From Asanoa ferruginea (GTDB lineage Bacteria > Actinomycetota > Actinomycetes > Mycobacteriales > Micromonosporaceae), in NCBI RefSeq assembly GCF_003387075.1, contig NZ_QUMQ01000001.1, forward strand, positions 7,502,001 through 7,566,000: a DNA stretch of 64,000 bases, given 5' to 3'. Positions 9,241 through 17,949 of this stretch are shown here, in pieces (position 1 is the stretch's first letter; the number at the start of each line of letters is the position of its first letter). The position numbers and the translations under genes are program-made. The notes below the pieces were generated by a model, which was not told where the DNA came from, did not search any database, and was given only the letters and a program-made list of their open reading frames with translations.

Positions 9241-9273
9241 TCTGCCCCCGATCGAACGTGAGAACGGTCCTCG

Positions 9274-9999
9274 TCACATTGTCAGAACCTGTATCCGGTT
9301 ACGCTTTTCGATTTCCTTCAAAAAGTCGTCCGACCAACGGGTCCCTGGCTCAACCGCAGACCCCTCCGACCACTCGTTCCAAGCGTGGATGTAGACACAC
9401 CGAACGGGTGGGTCGGTCGCGTCAAGGAAGCGTTCGGCTTCATCGAGAAAAACACCGAACGCCGCTGGATTGCTGCCGACGATGATTGGCCGCCAGGGAA
9501 AGCTGCGGACCGAACGGAGGTCTGAGATGTGTGCTCCGCGTCGACTCGCATCCCACCCGACGCAGACCACTGGAAAGAACGGCACGCTTATCCGTCGTTG
9601 GATGCGGTACCACTCGGCGACTCGCTGCTCGAGAAGCTCTTCATATCGCTGAAGCGGAGGACCGGCCCAGTCCGGGAGGAGTCCGTATCCAGTAATGGCA
9701 TCACAGGGCATCCGCGCCGCCACGTCGATACTGGCGTCCTTACCATCGGGAAGCAGGCCGACCAGGAACGGATCTATTCCTAGAGTCTCCTCGACTCGGG
9801 CTCTCAGCAAACTCATCAGTAGAGCGAGTCCGTCCGTCCCGTAGGCGGCTTGAAAGTCAGGGAGGTTGAGGACGGCGATGAGCGGGCGTCCGGCAATGGT
9901 CTGGTAACCACGATTGTCCACAAAACGACGCGCAAACTGGTCGAAAAACCGACTAGCCTGCTCGGGAGCGAGCTTCACGATGCGCTGTGTCGCACCCAC
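9274..9999 (-). CDS. WbsX/GH99-like protein, C-terminal half (copy 2)
   Basis: This is the paralogue of the 7275-8039 gene, with the same landmarks: a YQTIAGRPLIAVLNL strand, DAITGYGLLPDWAG, FFPVVCVGWDASRRG and VYIHAWNEWSEGSAVEP near the end. The final ExxAxNEWxEG box is the most conserved WbsX signature. The start is the GTG at 9999, whose G is also the last base of the TAG ending the N-terminal half (TAGTG, 1-nt overlap), so the two proteins are probably made in equal amounts by reinitiation. Length is about 241 residues. It likely forms a two-subunit WbsX barrel with the preceding gene product. Confidence 0.83.
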   Translation of the reverse strand: MGATQRIVKLAPEQASRFFDQFARRFVDNRGYQTIAGRPLIAVLNLPDFQAAYGTDGLALLMSLLRARVEETLGIDPFLVGLLPDGKDASIDVAARMPCDAITGYGLLPDWAGPPLQRYEELLEQRVAEWYRIQRRISVPFFPVVCVGWDASRRGAHISDLRSVRSFPWRPIIVGSNPAAFGVFLDEAERFLDATDPPVRCVYIHAWNEWSEGSAVEPGTRWSDDFLKEIEKRNRIQVLTM

Positions 10000-11024
10000 T
10001 ATGTGTCCCGCGCGGCCGTGTCGTGCGCGATTCCCTCCAGCGCGGCACGAATATCTCTGAGCGAAAAGACACTCATGCCACCCAGCGACATGGCGCCCTT
10101 GAGTTCGTCCACGGTGACCGTCTCGAGTACCTCGAGATCATTCGCCGCCCGCATCCCCAACGCTGCGAGCCTCCTGAGGTCCTGAGCTGTGATCGTGTCG
10201 TCCGTCTCCTCAAACGCGAGGACGATGTCCTCGGCCGTGAGCGTGTCGAGCACCTCGGCTTCCAGGTGCAGGCGATCCATGAGCAACAGCAACGACCGGA
10301 CCTGCAGGTCCAAAAGCCCGACCAGCCCAAGGTGACGCTCCAACTTGGCAAGGGGCCAGCCACCCAGCTCGTCGGGGTCGGCCGCAATGCCGGTTAGTAG
10401 GTCGACAACCTGGCGGATGGTCGCACGAGGCACCTCCCGCGGCACGAGCTTTTGAGGAACCATTGACATAGCCATACTCATGGGCGCTCCCCGTTGGACC
10501 GGCGTTACATTGGCGGGTGCGAACCAGTCGCACAATGCAGAGACGGGAGTGTCTAGAAGAGCTTCAGGAATCAGTCGGCGGAGGCTCAGTGGCTCACTGG
10601 CCTTCTCCTGAGGTAACTCGGGCACCGCGATCGGAGCGTCATCGTCGCCCAGCGGAATCGGGAAATACTGATGAGGGAGCCGCAGGCACCAAGTGGCAGA
10701 CACTTTAAATGCCGAGTCCGCGGACAAGGCGAGTGCGTGCTCGAAGGGCTGCTCCAGAACATACCCACCGGTGGCGTGGTAGAAGAAGAACGAGAACGCC
10801 GCCACGCCGTAGTGCTGAGCGGTTGCCATCTGCTGGCCAACAACCGGTTTGGATGTGTCGTCGTATGGACCGCTCAAGGGTCCATCGAGCGGCTCGTGAC
10901 CAGGAAAACACGGCCGCTTCTCATCCAGTAGGCCCCACTCGTCGAAGTCTTTCCACGACGACCGGTGCCAGCCAGGATAGTAGTAGGCGATGAATGTGGA
11001 CACGGCCCGTTTCTGGTTCGCCAT
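9999..11024 (-). CDS. WbsX/GH99-like protein, N-terminal half with helical extension (copy 2)
   Basis: First gene of the operon, 341 residues. Residues 1-140 match copy 1 and WbsX N-termini: AYYYPGWH, DEWGLLDE, FPGHEPLDG, YDD and a WCLRLPHQYFP strand. From about residue 150 to the end is an extension absent from copy 1, rich in Leu/Ala/Glu/Asp and predicted helical by eye, with repeated short L-x2-L...D/E segments. Its family was not recognised. The ATG at 11024 has GGAGG 5 nt upstream. It overlaps its C-terminal partner by one base. The protein is probably cytoplasmic: no signal peptide or membrane segment is visible. Confidence 0.75.
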   Translation of the reverse strand: MANQKRAVSTFIAYYYPGWHRSSWKDFDEWGLLDEKRPCFPGHEPLDGPLSGPYDDTSKPVVGQQMATAQHYGVAAFSFFFYHATGGYVLEQPFEHALALSADSAFKVSATWCLRLPHQYFPIPLGDDDAPIAVPELPQEKASEPLSLRRLIPEALLDTPVSALCDWFAPANVTPVQRGAPMSMAMSMVPQKLVPREVPRATIRQVVDLLTGIAADPDELGGWPLAKLERHLGLVGLLDLQVRSLLLLMDRLHLEAEVLDTLTAEDIVLAFEETDDTITAQDLRRLAALGMRAANDLEVLETVTVDELKGAMSLGGMSVFSLRDIRAALEGIAHDTAARDT

Positions 11025-11665
11025 GCCGGCCTCCAGGTTGGTCCCCGTATGAAGATAACGCCAACGGACACAACATGTCGAGCATTGATAGACTTCGTTT
11101 GATCTGCTAGCCTAAGATGTTCATGTTCGATTCTTGAGATGGCAGCGTGTGGGATGGATGCCTTCGTCAATCGTGCCGGCTGAGACATCGATTCGTGACC
11201 GGCCGTTATCATCCCCGACACAACAGACTTGCCCTTAGACAATCTTTGCCCAACCCCGATCATGGCATTGATCCAGGGCGAATAGCGATCTTGGCAGGCT
11301 GCACCAACGATCTGTTTCGGATGTTCTACGCATTCCAGGCGGCTATCAACCCCTCCCCAGCGTGCCGGGCCCGACCTCGAAGGGTCTGTTGGTTAAACGT
11401 CGCGTGATATGCGGGTTATGTTGGCGGCTGCAGATCTCAGCCAAACCCCGGCCGATCGCGGCGCTCGGGTCCTCGACCGCGATGTCGGTTCATGACGTGC
11501 GCGAGCTGACCGATCGCAATATCATCGACGAAACAGCGGCCGTTCGACCGGCGGCACGGGTCTGGCAAGGACAGCCGGTTCCTCAATTCTGAATCAATAG
11601 ATCAATAGACGCCAAGGTGCAGCCACACCGTTGGCGGAGGTCGTCGTTCAGGTAGCGCTCTTCGT
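11025..11665. other. intergenic region upstream of the split-WbsX operon
   Basis: About 640 bases between the divergently placed operon start and the end of the DUF4062 gene. The 11040-11130 part is relatively AT-rich and must hold the operon promoter. A weak pair CGACAT/TATCTT with 17-nt spacing on the minus strand, ending about 40 nt before the ATG, is the best candidate I see. No coding pattern was recognised in the rest. Confidence 0.4.
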
Positions 11666-14230
11666 TCAGGTAGCGCCCTCTTCCGGTGGGGGTCGCTCGC
11701 TGATGGCCTCGCGGACCGCCTCTTGGGTGCCGAGTCGTTCGCCGGCCCGCCAGGCGGTGCCGTAGGTGTCCGCGCCCAACTGTGCGCGGACAGCGGCGGC
11801 GTCGAGGCCGGTGGTGGGCCACGGCGATACGAATCCCCGCATCCACATCTCGTTCGACGGCGTGTGCAGCGCCTGTGCCGCGGCGGCCAGCCGGACGGCC
11901 CGCTCGAGGTCTCCGGTGCGGGTGTCGAGATCCGCGATCGCGGCGAGGAAGGTCCCGAGCCCGCCCTCGTCGCCCGCGGCCGTGGTGACCGACAGCCCGT
12001 TGAGGAGGTGCTGGCGCGTCTCGTCGATGCGGCCCTGGGTGACCGCATAGATCGCGAAGAGGTATTCGGCGACGACCATGGCGAGCTGGTCGGTGCCGGA
12101 CTTGTCGAGGGCCGCGCGCAGGTTGTCGTGGGCGTCGTCGAGTCGGCCCTGGCGCATGGCGATCAGCGCGAGTCGGCTGTGGAACAGGCTCGCCTCCCAG
12201 CCGCTGCCGGCACGCGGAGCTAGCTTGTGGCACTCGCGCAGATAGCGGTCGGCGCGATCCTGCTCCCCGCGTTCGAGGGCGAGCTGGGCGACCGTCACCG
12301 CGGCGAGCGCCGCGAGCGGGCCGTGGCCACTTGCCCGTAGCCGCGGGAGTGCCGGCTCCAGCATGCTCTCGGCGCGGTCCGACTGGCCTGACACCAGCGC
12401 CACACCGCCGGCCAACATCAATGCCATGCCGATCTGCCCGTCGTCGAGCAGATCGGCACGGGCGAGGATCTGGGACATGTATCGGTTGCCCTGCTCGACG
12501 TGTCCGGTGCGCCACCAGAACACCCAGGTTGCCCACATGATCTCCAGCGCCGCGGCAGGGTCGTCGTGGGCGTGGAACCACTCCATCGCCGCGACCACGT
12601 TGTCGTGTTCGAACTCCAGCCGGCGCAGCAGCCTCGGCGCGGCGGACGTGTTGAGCTCCGGCGCGATGTCCTTGGTCATCTGCAGGTAATGCTCGGCGTG
12701 CGTGGCCGACACCGCCGCCCAGTTACCGCTGTCCCGCAGTTTCTCCCGCGCGAAGGCGCGGATGGTGTCGAGCATCGTGAACCGGGGCTCGCCGTCGGGA
12801 CCGGCCCGCTGGACGAGCAGGCTCGATTCGACCAGCGACTCGACACCGGCGAACGGGTCGCGGTGCGGTTCGGCGACCGCCTCGACCGCCGCGAAGTCGC
12901 ATGTGCCGGCGAAGACCCCGAACCGGTTGAAGAGGCCGCGCTCGTCAGCGCCAAGCAGGTTGTAGCTCCACGCGATGGTGTCGCGCAGCGTGCGGTGGCG
13001 GTCGGGCATGTCGCGTGCGCCGCTGGTGAGCAGGCCGAGCCGGTCGCTGAGCCGGTCGAGGATCGCGGCGGGCGAGAGCAGAACGGTCCTGGCGGCGGCG
13101 AGCTCGATGGCCAGCGGCAATCCGTCGAGGCGACGCGCGATCTCGTCGACCGCGGCGGCGTTGTCCGGGGTCAGCGCGAAGCTGGCCGAGGCGGCCCGCG
13201 CCCGCTGTAGGAAAAGTTGCGCGGCGGGCGAGGTCGCGGGATCGGCGGCTGTCGTCGGCAGTGGCGGCACGGCGTACACCCACTCGCCGGCCACGCGCAG
13301 CGGTGCCCGGCTGGTCACCAGCGCCGTCACGCCTGGTGCCGCGCGCAGGATCTCGGCGACCCTGGGCGCCGCGTCGGTGAGCTGTTCGAAGTTGTCGACG
13401 ACCAGCAGCAGGCGCTTGTAGCGCAGCCAGGACGCGATGTCGGCCGCCGGGGGCACACTGCCCGAGGTGCGCACGCCCATTCCACGGGCGAGCGCCTCAC
13501 CCAAGAGCTCCGGGTCGGACACTGCTGAGAGGTCGACGTAGCGAGCGCCGTCCGGAAACCGGTCCACTGCCCGCTCGGTGGCCGCCAGGGCCAGCCGGGT
13601 CTTCCCGATCCCGCCCGGGCCGATCAGGGTGACCAGCGGCACATGATCGTCCGCCAGCATCGCGTCGACAGCGGCCAGGTCGTCGGCGCGGCCAACCAGC
13701 GGGTTCAGCGCCGCGGGAACGCCGCCGCCCGGCTCCGCCCACGCCACCGGCGGGGTCGGCGAGAAACGCTCGGAGAGCAGCACCGCGAGGTCCTCCTCGA
13801 CCTGCGAACGCAGCTCCGGGGCATCGCTGAAACGCCGGTAGGACACGTCGCCGGCACAACGGACCGCCTCGAGAAGGCTCTCCAACCGCGGATCCCGCCG
13901 TGGCGCCGGCTCCTTGACGTAGATGAGCCGAGGGAGCGGGCGAGCCAGGTCGAGCTCGTCGGCAAGCCCGGACCGGTCGGCCCCCGGCGCGATCCAGCCG
14001 TAGCTTTCGCCGTACACGCCGATGAAGATCTGGCTCTGCTCGAGGTAGGCCCGGTAGAGGTCCCGCGGCGGGTGAGGCCGGGCGCCCTGCTCGAACATCA
14101 CCGGTACCAGCCGCAGCCGCCGCACCGCCGCGCCGACGGCCTGCCGCTCCGGCGCCAGCTCGGTCATCGACGAACTCACGAACACGCGCAACCGCTGGTC
14201 CGGGGTCAAGATCACCGATTGCTCGGACAT
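11666..14230 (-). CDS. DUF4062-NTPase-TPR STAND protein
   Basis: 854 residues in three parts. Residues 12-150 are a DUF4062 domain (VFVSSSMTELAPERQAV, then ARPHPPRDLYRAYLEQS and IYVKEPAP), a Rossmann-like module related to TIR-like folds. About 175-480 is an NB-ARC/STAND ATPase with Walker A GPGGIGKT (204-211), Walker B LLLVVDNFE (about 275) and GLPLAIELAAAR. The rest is TPR-like helices. STAND proteins oligomerise on ligand sensing; DUF4062 often sits where TIR or nuclease effectors sit in defence NTPases (inference for function). No DNA-binding domain is present, so a regulator like AfsR is less likely. It is a stand-alone gene near a putative defence locus. Confidence 0.85.
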   Translation of the reverse strand: MSEQSVILTPDQRLRVFVSSSMTELAPERQAVGAAVRRLRLVPVMFEQGARPHPPRDLYRAYLEQSQIFIGVYGESYGWIAPGADRSGLADELDLARPLPRLIYVKEPAPRRDPRLESLLEAVRCAGDVSYRRFSDAPELRSQVEEDLAVLLSERFSPTPPVAWAEPGGGVPAALNPLVGRADDLAAVDAMLADDHVPLVTLIGPGGIGKTRLALAATERAVDRFPDGARYVDLSAVSDPELLGEALARGMGVRTSGSVPPAADIASWLRYKRLLLVVDNFEQLTDAAPRVAEILRAAPGVTALVTSRAPLRVAGEWVYAVPPLPTTAADPATSPAAQLFLQRARAASASFALTPDNAAAVDEIARRLDGLPLAIELAAARTVLLSPAAILDRLSDRLGLLTSGARDMPDRHRTLRDTIAWSYNLLGADERGLFNRFGVFAGTCDFAAVEAVAEPHRDPFAGVESLVESSLLVQRAGPDGEPRFTMLDTIRAFAREKLRDSGNWAAVSATHAEHYLQMTKDIAPELNTSAAPRLLRRLEFEHDNVVAAMEWFHAHDDPAAALEIMWATWVFWWRTGHVEQGNRYMSQILARADLLDDGQIGMALMLAGGVALVSGQSDRAESMLEPALPRLRASGHGPLAALAAVTVAQLALERGEQDRADRYLRECHKLAPRAGSGWEASLFHSRLALIAMRQGRLDDAHDNLRAALDKSGTDQLAMVVAEYLFAIYAVTQGRIDETRQHLLNGLSVTTAAGDEGGLGTFLAAIADLDTRTGDLERAVRLAAAAQALHTPSNEMWMRGFVSPWPTTGLDAAAVRAQLGADTYGTAWRAGERLGTQEAVREAISERPPPEEGAT

Positions 14231-14486
14231 CGCCCATTCCCCCTCGCCTGGCTACTGCCACGGCGACCGCGTCCCGCCCACACTCCCCATGATCGAGGTT
14301 AAGGGTTCTAAGACCCGTGGCTGCGATGTTCTGCCTGGCCGCCGGATCTGACGACGACCCTTATCGGATCCGACGCCCGCTGGCGGACAAACGTGCATGG
14401 CAACACAAACATCATTTCGCCCCCTGAAGGCTGACCTTTCGACCGTGGACTGCCGATCACGGATGGACAGCTGGCACCCTGCCCGG

Positions 14487-14930
14487 ATGACCTCACACAC
14501 CTCGCCCGCCACGGCCGCCGTCATGCTCGCTGCTGTGTCCCTCTCGCTCGCAGGCTGTGGCATCAGCGATGACCAAGCAGACCCGACCTGGACCGTTGGT
14601 GCCGCCAGCACGCCCGCGCTGGAAACTGGGGCACCGCAACTAGCCACCAAGCGGCTGCGGGTCGCGAGCCTGATGAAGACCGCTGGGTGCAAGGGCAAAG
14701 TGATAGGGACCCAGCTGTACTCGTACGAAACCGGCCGGTGCCAGCTCGCGGGTGGCGAGGTCACGCTGGCGGTGTTCGACACCGCCGAAAACCGGACGGC
14801 GTGGGTGGACGCCGGCGCGGCATTCGGGGGTACCGCGGTGACGGGTAAGGGCTGGGCAGCCGTCACGGACGCCCCCGACACGGCGGCCGCGCTGGCAGAG
14901 AAGCTCGATGGCAAGGTCGGCAACCAGTAG
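14487..14930 (+). CDS. putative lipoprotein
   Basis: From the ATG at 14487 the protein has a hydrophobic signal segment ending in a lipobox (SLSLAGC, Cys about residue 22), so it is predicted to be lipid-anchored outside the membrane. The mature part is about 125 residues with two further cysteines (TAGCKGK and GRCQLAG) that may form a disulfide. It is divergent from the DUF4062 gene. I do not recognise a family; the alternating strands and conserved-looking Cys pair suggest a small beta domain. The frame extends upstream, but the signal peptide fixes this start. Confidence 0.72.
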   Translation: MTSHTSPATAAVMLAAVSLSLAGCGISDDQADPTWTVGAASTPALETGAPQLATKRLRVASLMKTAGCKGKVIGTQLYSYETGRCQLAGGEVTLAVFDTAENRTAWVDAGAAFGGTAVTGKGWAAVTDAPDTAAALAEKLDGKVGNQ

Positions 14931-15545
14931 ACCGAAGGACGGTTGCCAAAGTGCGATCCGCAATTGGCTGGATGGGCAAGTAACCGTCCATTAAGGAGGC
15001 ACGCCCGCCTCGCGCGGAGACTCACGAGCCAGGGGTCGCCGGGGTCGGGCGGAGACAGACAGACTGGTGGTCGTGACCCCACCCTCGCGGCCCTGGTGGC
15101 AGACGACAAAGACGCCGAAGTAAGGCTTCATCTTTGGCGGTGGTTGGGTCGTCCTTGCTCTCGGGCAGTGGGCACTGCTGGTGATCGACCGGGATGCCGC
15201 TTGGCCCTTGGCGCTGCTGCGGGTCTTGCTTGCGTTACTGGCGACGTTGCTGGTGCCGGCCTTCTGATTTCCGCCTTGCTGCTGCGAAGGCGCCTAGCCG
15301 CTGGCAAACCAGACGGAGAAGCCGGGGCGTCGCCGCCTCCGTAGGAGTCAATGCCGGCCCGCTCGGAGAACGCGCACCAACGGGGCGAACGTCCAATGCC
15401 ATCGCATCGTTTCGAATGCCGGCGTTGACGGTGTGATCACGTCAGGAAGTCGCGGGCCAACACCCACGGCTGTCCAGCCAGAGATCGATGCGCTGCTGGC
15501 GCAGGCCGATGAGAGCGAGCCGGTGCTGATCGATCCAGGCCAGTA
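14931..15545. other. intergenic region with degenerate coding traces
   Basis: About 615 bases without a convincing gene. Two traces are visible on the plus strand: a hydrophobic stretch at about 15125-15268 (FGGGWVVLALGQWALLVID and following leucine-rich segment, ending in TGA) without a good start, and a frame ending in TAG at 15544-15546 (PEIDALLAQADESEPVLIDPGQ) directly before a strong hairpin. The second could be the end of a broken gene whose terminator survives. Neither was matched to a family. Confidence 0.4.
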
Positions 15546-15603
15546 GGCGCGATGACGAACCCCGGCACCGATCCGTCCTCGCACCGGGGTTCGTCATCGC
15601 GCC
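15546..15603. terminator. perfect 20-bp inverted repeat, terminator-like hairpin
   Basis: Arms 15546-15565 and 15584-15603 are perfectly complementary over 20 bp with an 18-nt loop. It begins inside the TAG of the degenerate plus-strand frame and lies 326 nt past the end of the DUF3515 gene. No U-tract follows on either strand, as is common for actinobacterial terminators. Confidence 0.7.
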
Positions 15604-15929
15604 GGTTGAGAAGAGGGTAGTTGAGAGCACGATCGTGACGAGAGGTAACGCGAAGTTCGAGTCCTCGGCTGTTGATCTCCGTGCAGCGGAACCACAGGCG
15701 GTGCGCACCAGCGCTCGGCGTGGCCGTGACTCTCGCTGTGTCTGTTCTGCGCGCGTGGAATGCCGTGATGGACCCATGGGTTCCGTCAACCACGGTTGGG
15801 ATCGGGGCGTTGCGATCGGGCTCCTCGCCGGCAACCTATCCCGCGTCGCTGGCTGCCAGGATCGGGCCGATGACGTCTCTCCGAAGCCAGCTGAGACGTA
15901 GCCCGAGAACGGCATGACACCACTTTGGA
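15604..15929. other. intergenic region, no gene recognised
   Basis: 326 bases between the hairpin and the end of the DUF3515 gene. Reverse frames are open but lack family patterns. Confidence 0.4.
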
Positions 15930-16496
15930 TCAACTCGTGACGTTCGGCCGACAGCCGCTTGGCACCGCTGGAAGCGTAGGCACACTGGTGCTCACACTCG
16001 AGGAGAAGCCGATCGTCCATTGCGTCGCCGGCTCGTACTTACGCGGCAGCCGCACTTGCACCGGCACTTGACGGTCGACGGTTGTCCATACCGTGGCGTC
16101 GCCGTCGTCACGGTGGTGCCAACACACGGCGTCGAGCCGCCAGAGCTGGTCGGTGGAGGGGAACGCGGCAGGACTAACTCCACAAGTCAAGGTAATAGGT
16201 GGATCGCCGTAGGCGGCGTTCTGTTCCGGCCCAGCTGTCACAGGCCGCCGCTGCCGATCCCGCAACGCCACCGGAAGCGCGGAGACCAACCTCTTGCACA
16301 CGTCAGCAGCGGCGGACGGGATATTCGGCGCGATCATCGACACCGGCCCGGTGGCCTGCGGCCGTGCCGACTCGGTCGCCTCGGCAGTATCCGAGGTCGG
16401 AGAGCCATACCCGTACAACAAGAGCGCGGCTATTGCGGCAAGTGGAATTGCTGTTGCCGTCGCGTAGATCATCGCTTGACGTGTAGTGCGATCCAC
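15930..16496 (-). CDS. DUF3515 family membrane-anchored protein
   Basis: The 188-residue protein has one N-terminal membrane segment (about residues 9-28) and an exterior domain with the DUF3515 pattern: VCKRLVSALPVALRDRQRRPV, then YGDPPITLTCGV, and a Cys pair. DUF3515 proteins are common single-copy actinobacterial proteins of unknown role, often near thiL or ung, which is not the context here. The GTG at 16496 is the start, preceded by a GGGGTGATGGG purine-rich stretch. It is transcribed away from the MFS gene's 3' end in the same direction, so it could be read from the ars-type operon. Confidence 0.75.
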   Translation of the reverse strand: MDRTTRQAMIYATATAIPLAAIAALLLYGYGSPTSDTAEATESARPQATGPVSMIAPNIPSAAADVCKRLVSALPVALRDRQRRPVTAGPEQNAAYGDPPITLTCGVSPAAFPSTDQLWRLDAVCWHHRDDGDATVWTTVDRQVPVQVRLPRKYEPATQWTIGFSSSVSTSVPTLPAVPSGCRPNVTS

Positions 16497-16694
16497 GGCT
16501 TACCCATCACCCCTAGTAGGCAACGAACGAAGGTAGTGCACGGTCAGAAGCCATGATGATGCGCCGACGCTGCAGCGTGGCGGTCCCGCCGACGCGATCA
16601 AGCTTCGGGCAGTCCAGTACGGAGCGCAGTTCGACGAGCACCAAACAATTGTGACCTGGTGGCTACGCCTCGACCATGCTCTGCCAGTCCGCGG

Positions 16695-17945
16695 TCAGCC
16701 GACAGTCGGGGCTGGTGCGCGGGCGCGGGCGAGGATGCCGGCCGCGGCGATGAGGCAGGCGGCGCCGACTGCGGCCAGGACGGGCGGGTAGCCGCCGCTG
16801 ACGGCGAGCAGCGCGGCGGCGCCGAGGGGTGCTCCCGCTTTCGCGAGCGTCACGGGTGTGGCGAGGGTTCCGGCGATCGTGGCGTACGCCGTGGTGCCGT
16901 AACGGTCGGCCAACAGGGCGGGTGCCGCCAGGCTGGCGACGCCGAAGCCGATGCCGAAGGCGGTCACGCCGACGGCGGCGCCGACGCGGGTGCCGGCGAG
17001 GAGCGGGAGGGTGACCGCGGCGAGGGCCTGGATGGTGAAGATGGCGGCGACCAGCACGGTGAGCGGGACTTTTCGTTGGGCGCCGGTGAGGAGCAGGCGG
17101 CCGGTGACGGAAAGGACGCCGAGCAGTCCGGCGATGGTGGCTGCGAACGTGGCGGGGTGGCCGGCGTCGGAGAGGAAGCCGACGAGGTGCACGGTCATGG
17201 TGCTCATCGCCGCGCTGTGTGCGACGAAGGCGACGGCGAGGAACCAGAATCGCGGGTCGCGGCGTGCTGCCCGGACGCTATCGGCACGGGCTGATTCGGA
17301 GTCGGTTCGCTCGCTCGGGTGCGCGCCGGGTGGTCGGCGGACCACGGTGGCGTGCAGCGGCACGGCGGTGGCCGCGTAGAGGGCGGCCAGGATCAGCAGA
17401 GTCGTGCGCCAGCCGTGGTGGTCTTCGAGGTATCCGGTCAGCGGCATGAAGATCGTGCTGGCGAACCCGGCGACGACGATCATGGCGAGCACGGCACGGG
17501 ACCGCCGCGCCGGATCGAACCAGGACACGATGACCGCGGTCGCGGGCTCGTAGAGGGCCATGGCCATCGCGACGCCCAGGCCGGCGAAGACGAGGTAGAG
17601 CTGGCCGACGGTGCGGACCTGCGACCAGGCGACGAGCAACACCGCGCCCGCCGCGGCGCCGGCGGTCATGAGGGCGCGGCCGCCGTGCCGGTCGAGCCAT
17701 TTCCCGACGGGTACGGCCGCAGCGGCCCAGGCCAGGATCGCGGTGGTGAGCGCGCCGGTGACGGCGGTCGGTGAGGCGTGCAGCTCGGTGGCGATCGGGT
17801 GGAGCAGCACGGCGAAGGCGTAGTAGAGGGTGCCGTAGCCGATGGTCTGGGTGATCCCGAAGACGGCGACGATGCGCCAACCGTGGAACGCCGGCAGGGG
17901 GCCGCCAACCGTGCGGTCGGCGGCCATCCGCGTCGGTGTCGACAT
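16695..17945 (-). CDS. MFS transporter of ars-type operon
   Basis: 416 residues with about 12 hydrophobic segments and the MFS loop 2-3 signature region (GKWLDRHGGRALMTAG). The start ATG is 5 nt after the stop of the FAD oxidoreductase with no clear ribosome site, so it is probably translationally coupled. In actinobacteria this MFS family commonly closes operons with an ArsR repressor, an FAD oxidoreductase and an ArsN/PAT-like acetyltransferase. Export of a metalloid or organoarsenical, or of a toxic small molecule, is inferred. No ArsB, Acr3 or ArsC is present in the window. Confidence 0.82.
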   Translation of the reverse strand: MSTPTRMAADRTVGGPLPAFHGWRIVAVFGITQTIGYGTLYYAFAVLLHPIATELHASPTAVTGALTTAILAWAAAAVPVGKWLDRHGGRALMTAGAAAGAVLLVAWSQVRTVGQLYLVFAGLGVAMAMALYEPATAVIVSWFDPARRSRAVLAMIVVAGFASTIFMPLTGYLEDHHGWRTTLLILAALYAATAVPLHATVVRRPPGAHPSERTDSESARADSVRAARRDPRFWFLAVAFVAHSAAMSTMTVHLVGFLSDAGHPATFAATIAGLLGVLSVTGRLLLTGAQRKVPLTVLVAAIFTIQALAAVTLPLLAGTRVGAAVGVTAFGIGFGVASLAAPALLADRYGTTAYATIAGTLATPVTLAKAGAPLGAAALLAVSGGYPPVLAAVGAACLIAAAGILARARAPAPTVG

Positions 17946-17949
17946 CGGC

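Noticed and set aside
14943-15344. 133-codon plus-strand frame
   Set aside because: Mixed Arg/Gly/Ala text without a family match or ribosome site; a hydrophobic stretch in another frame overlaps it.
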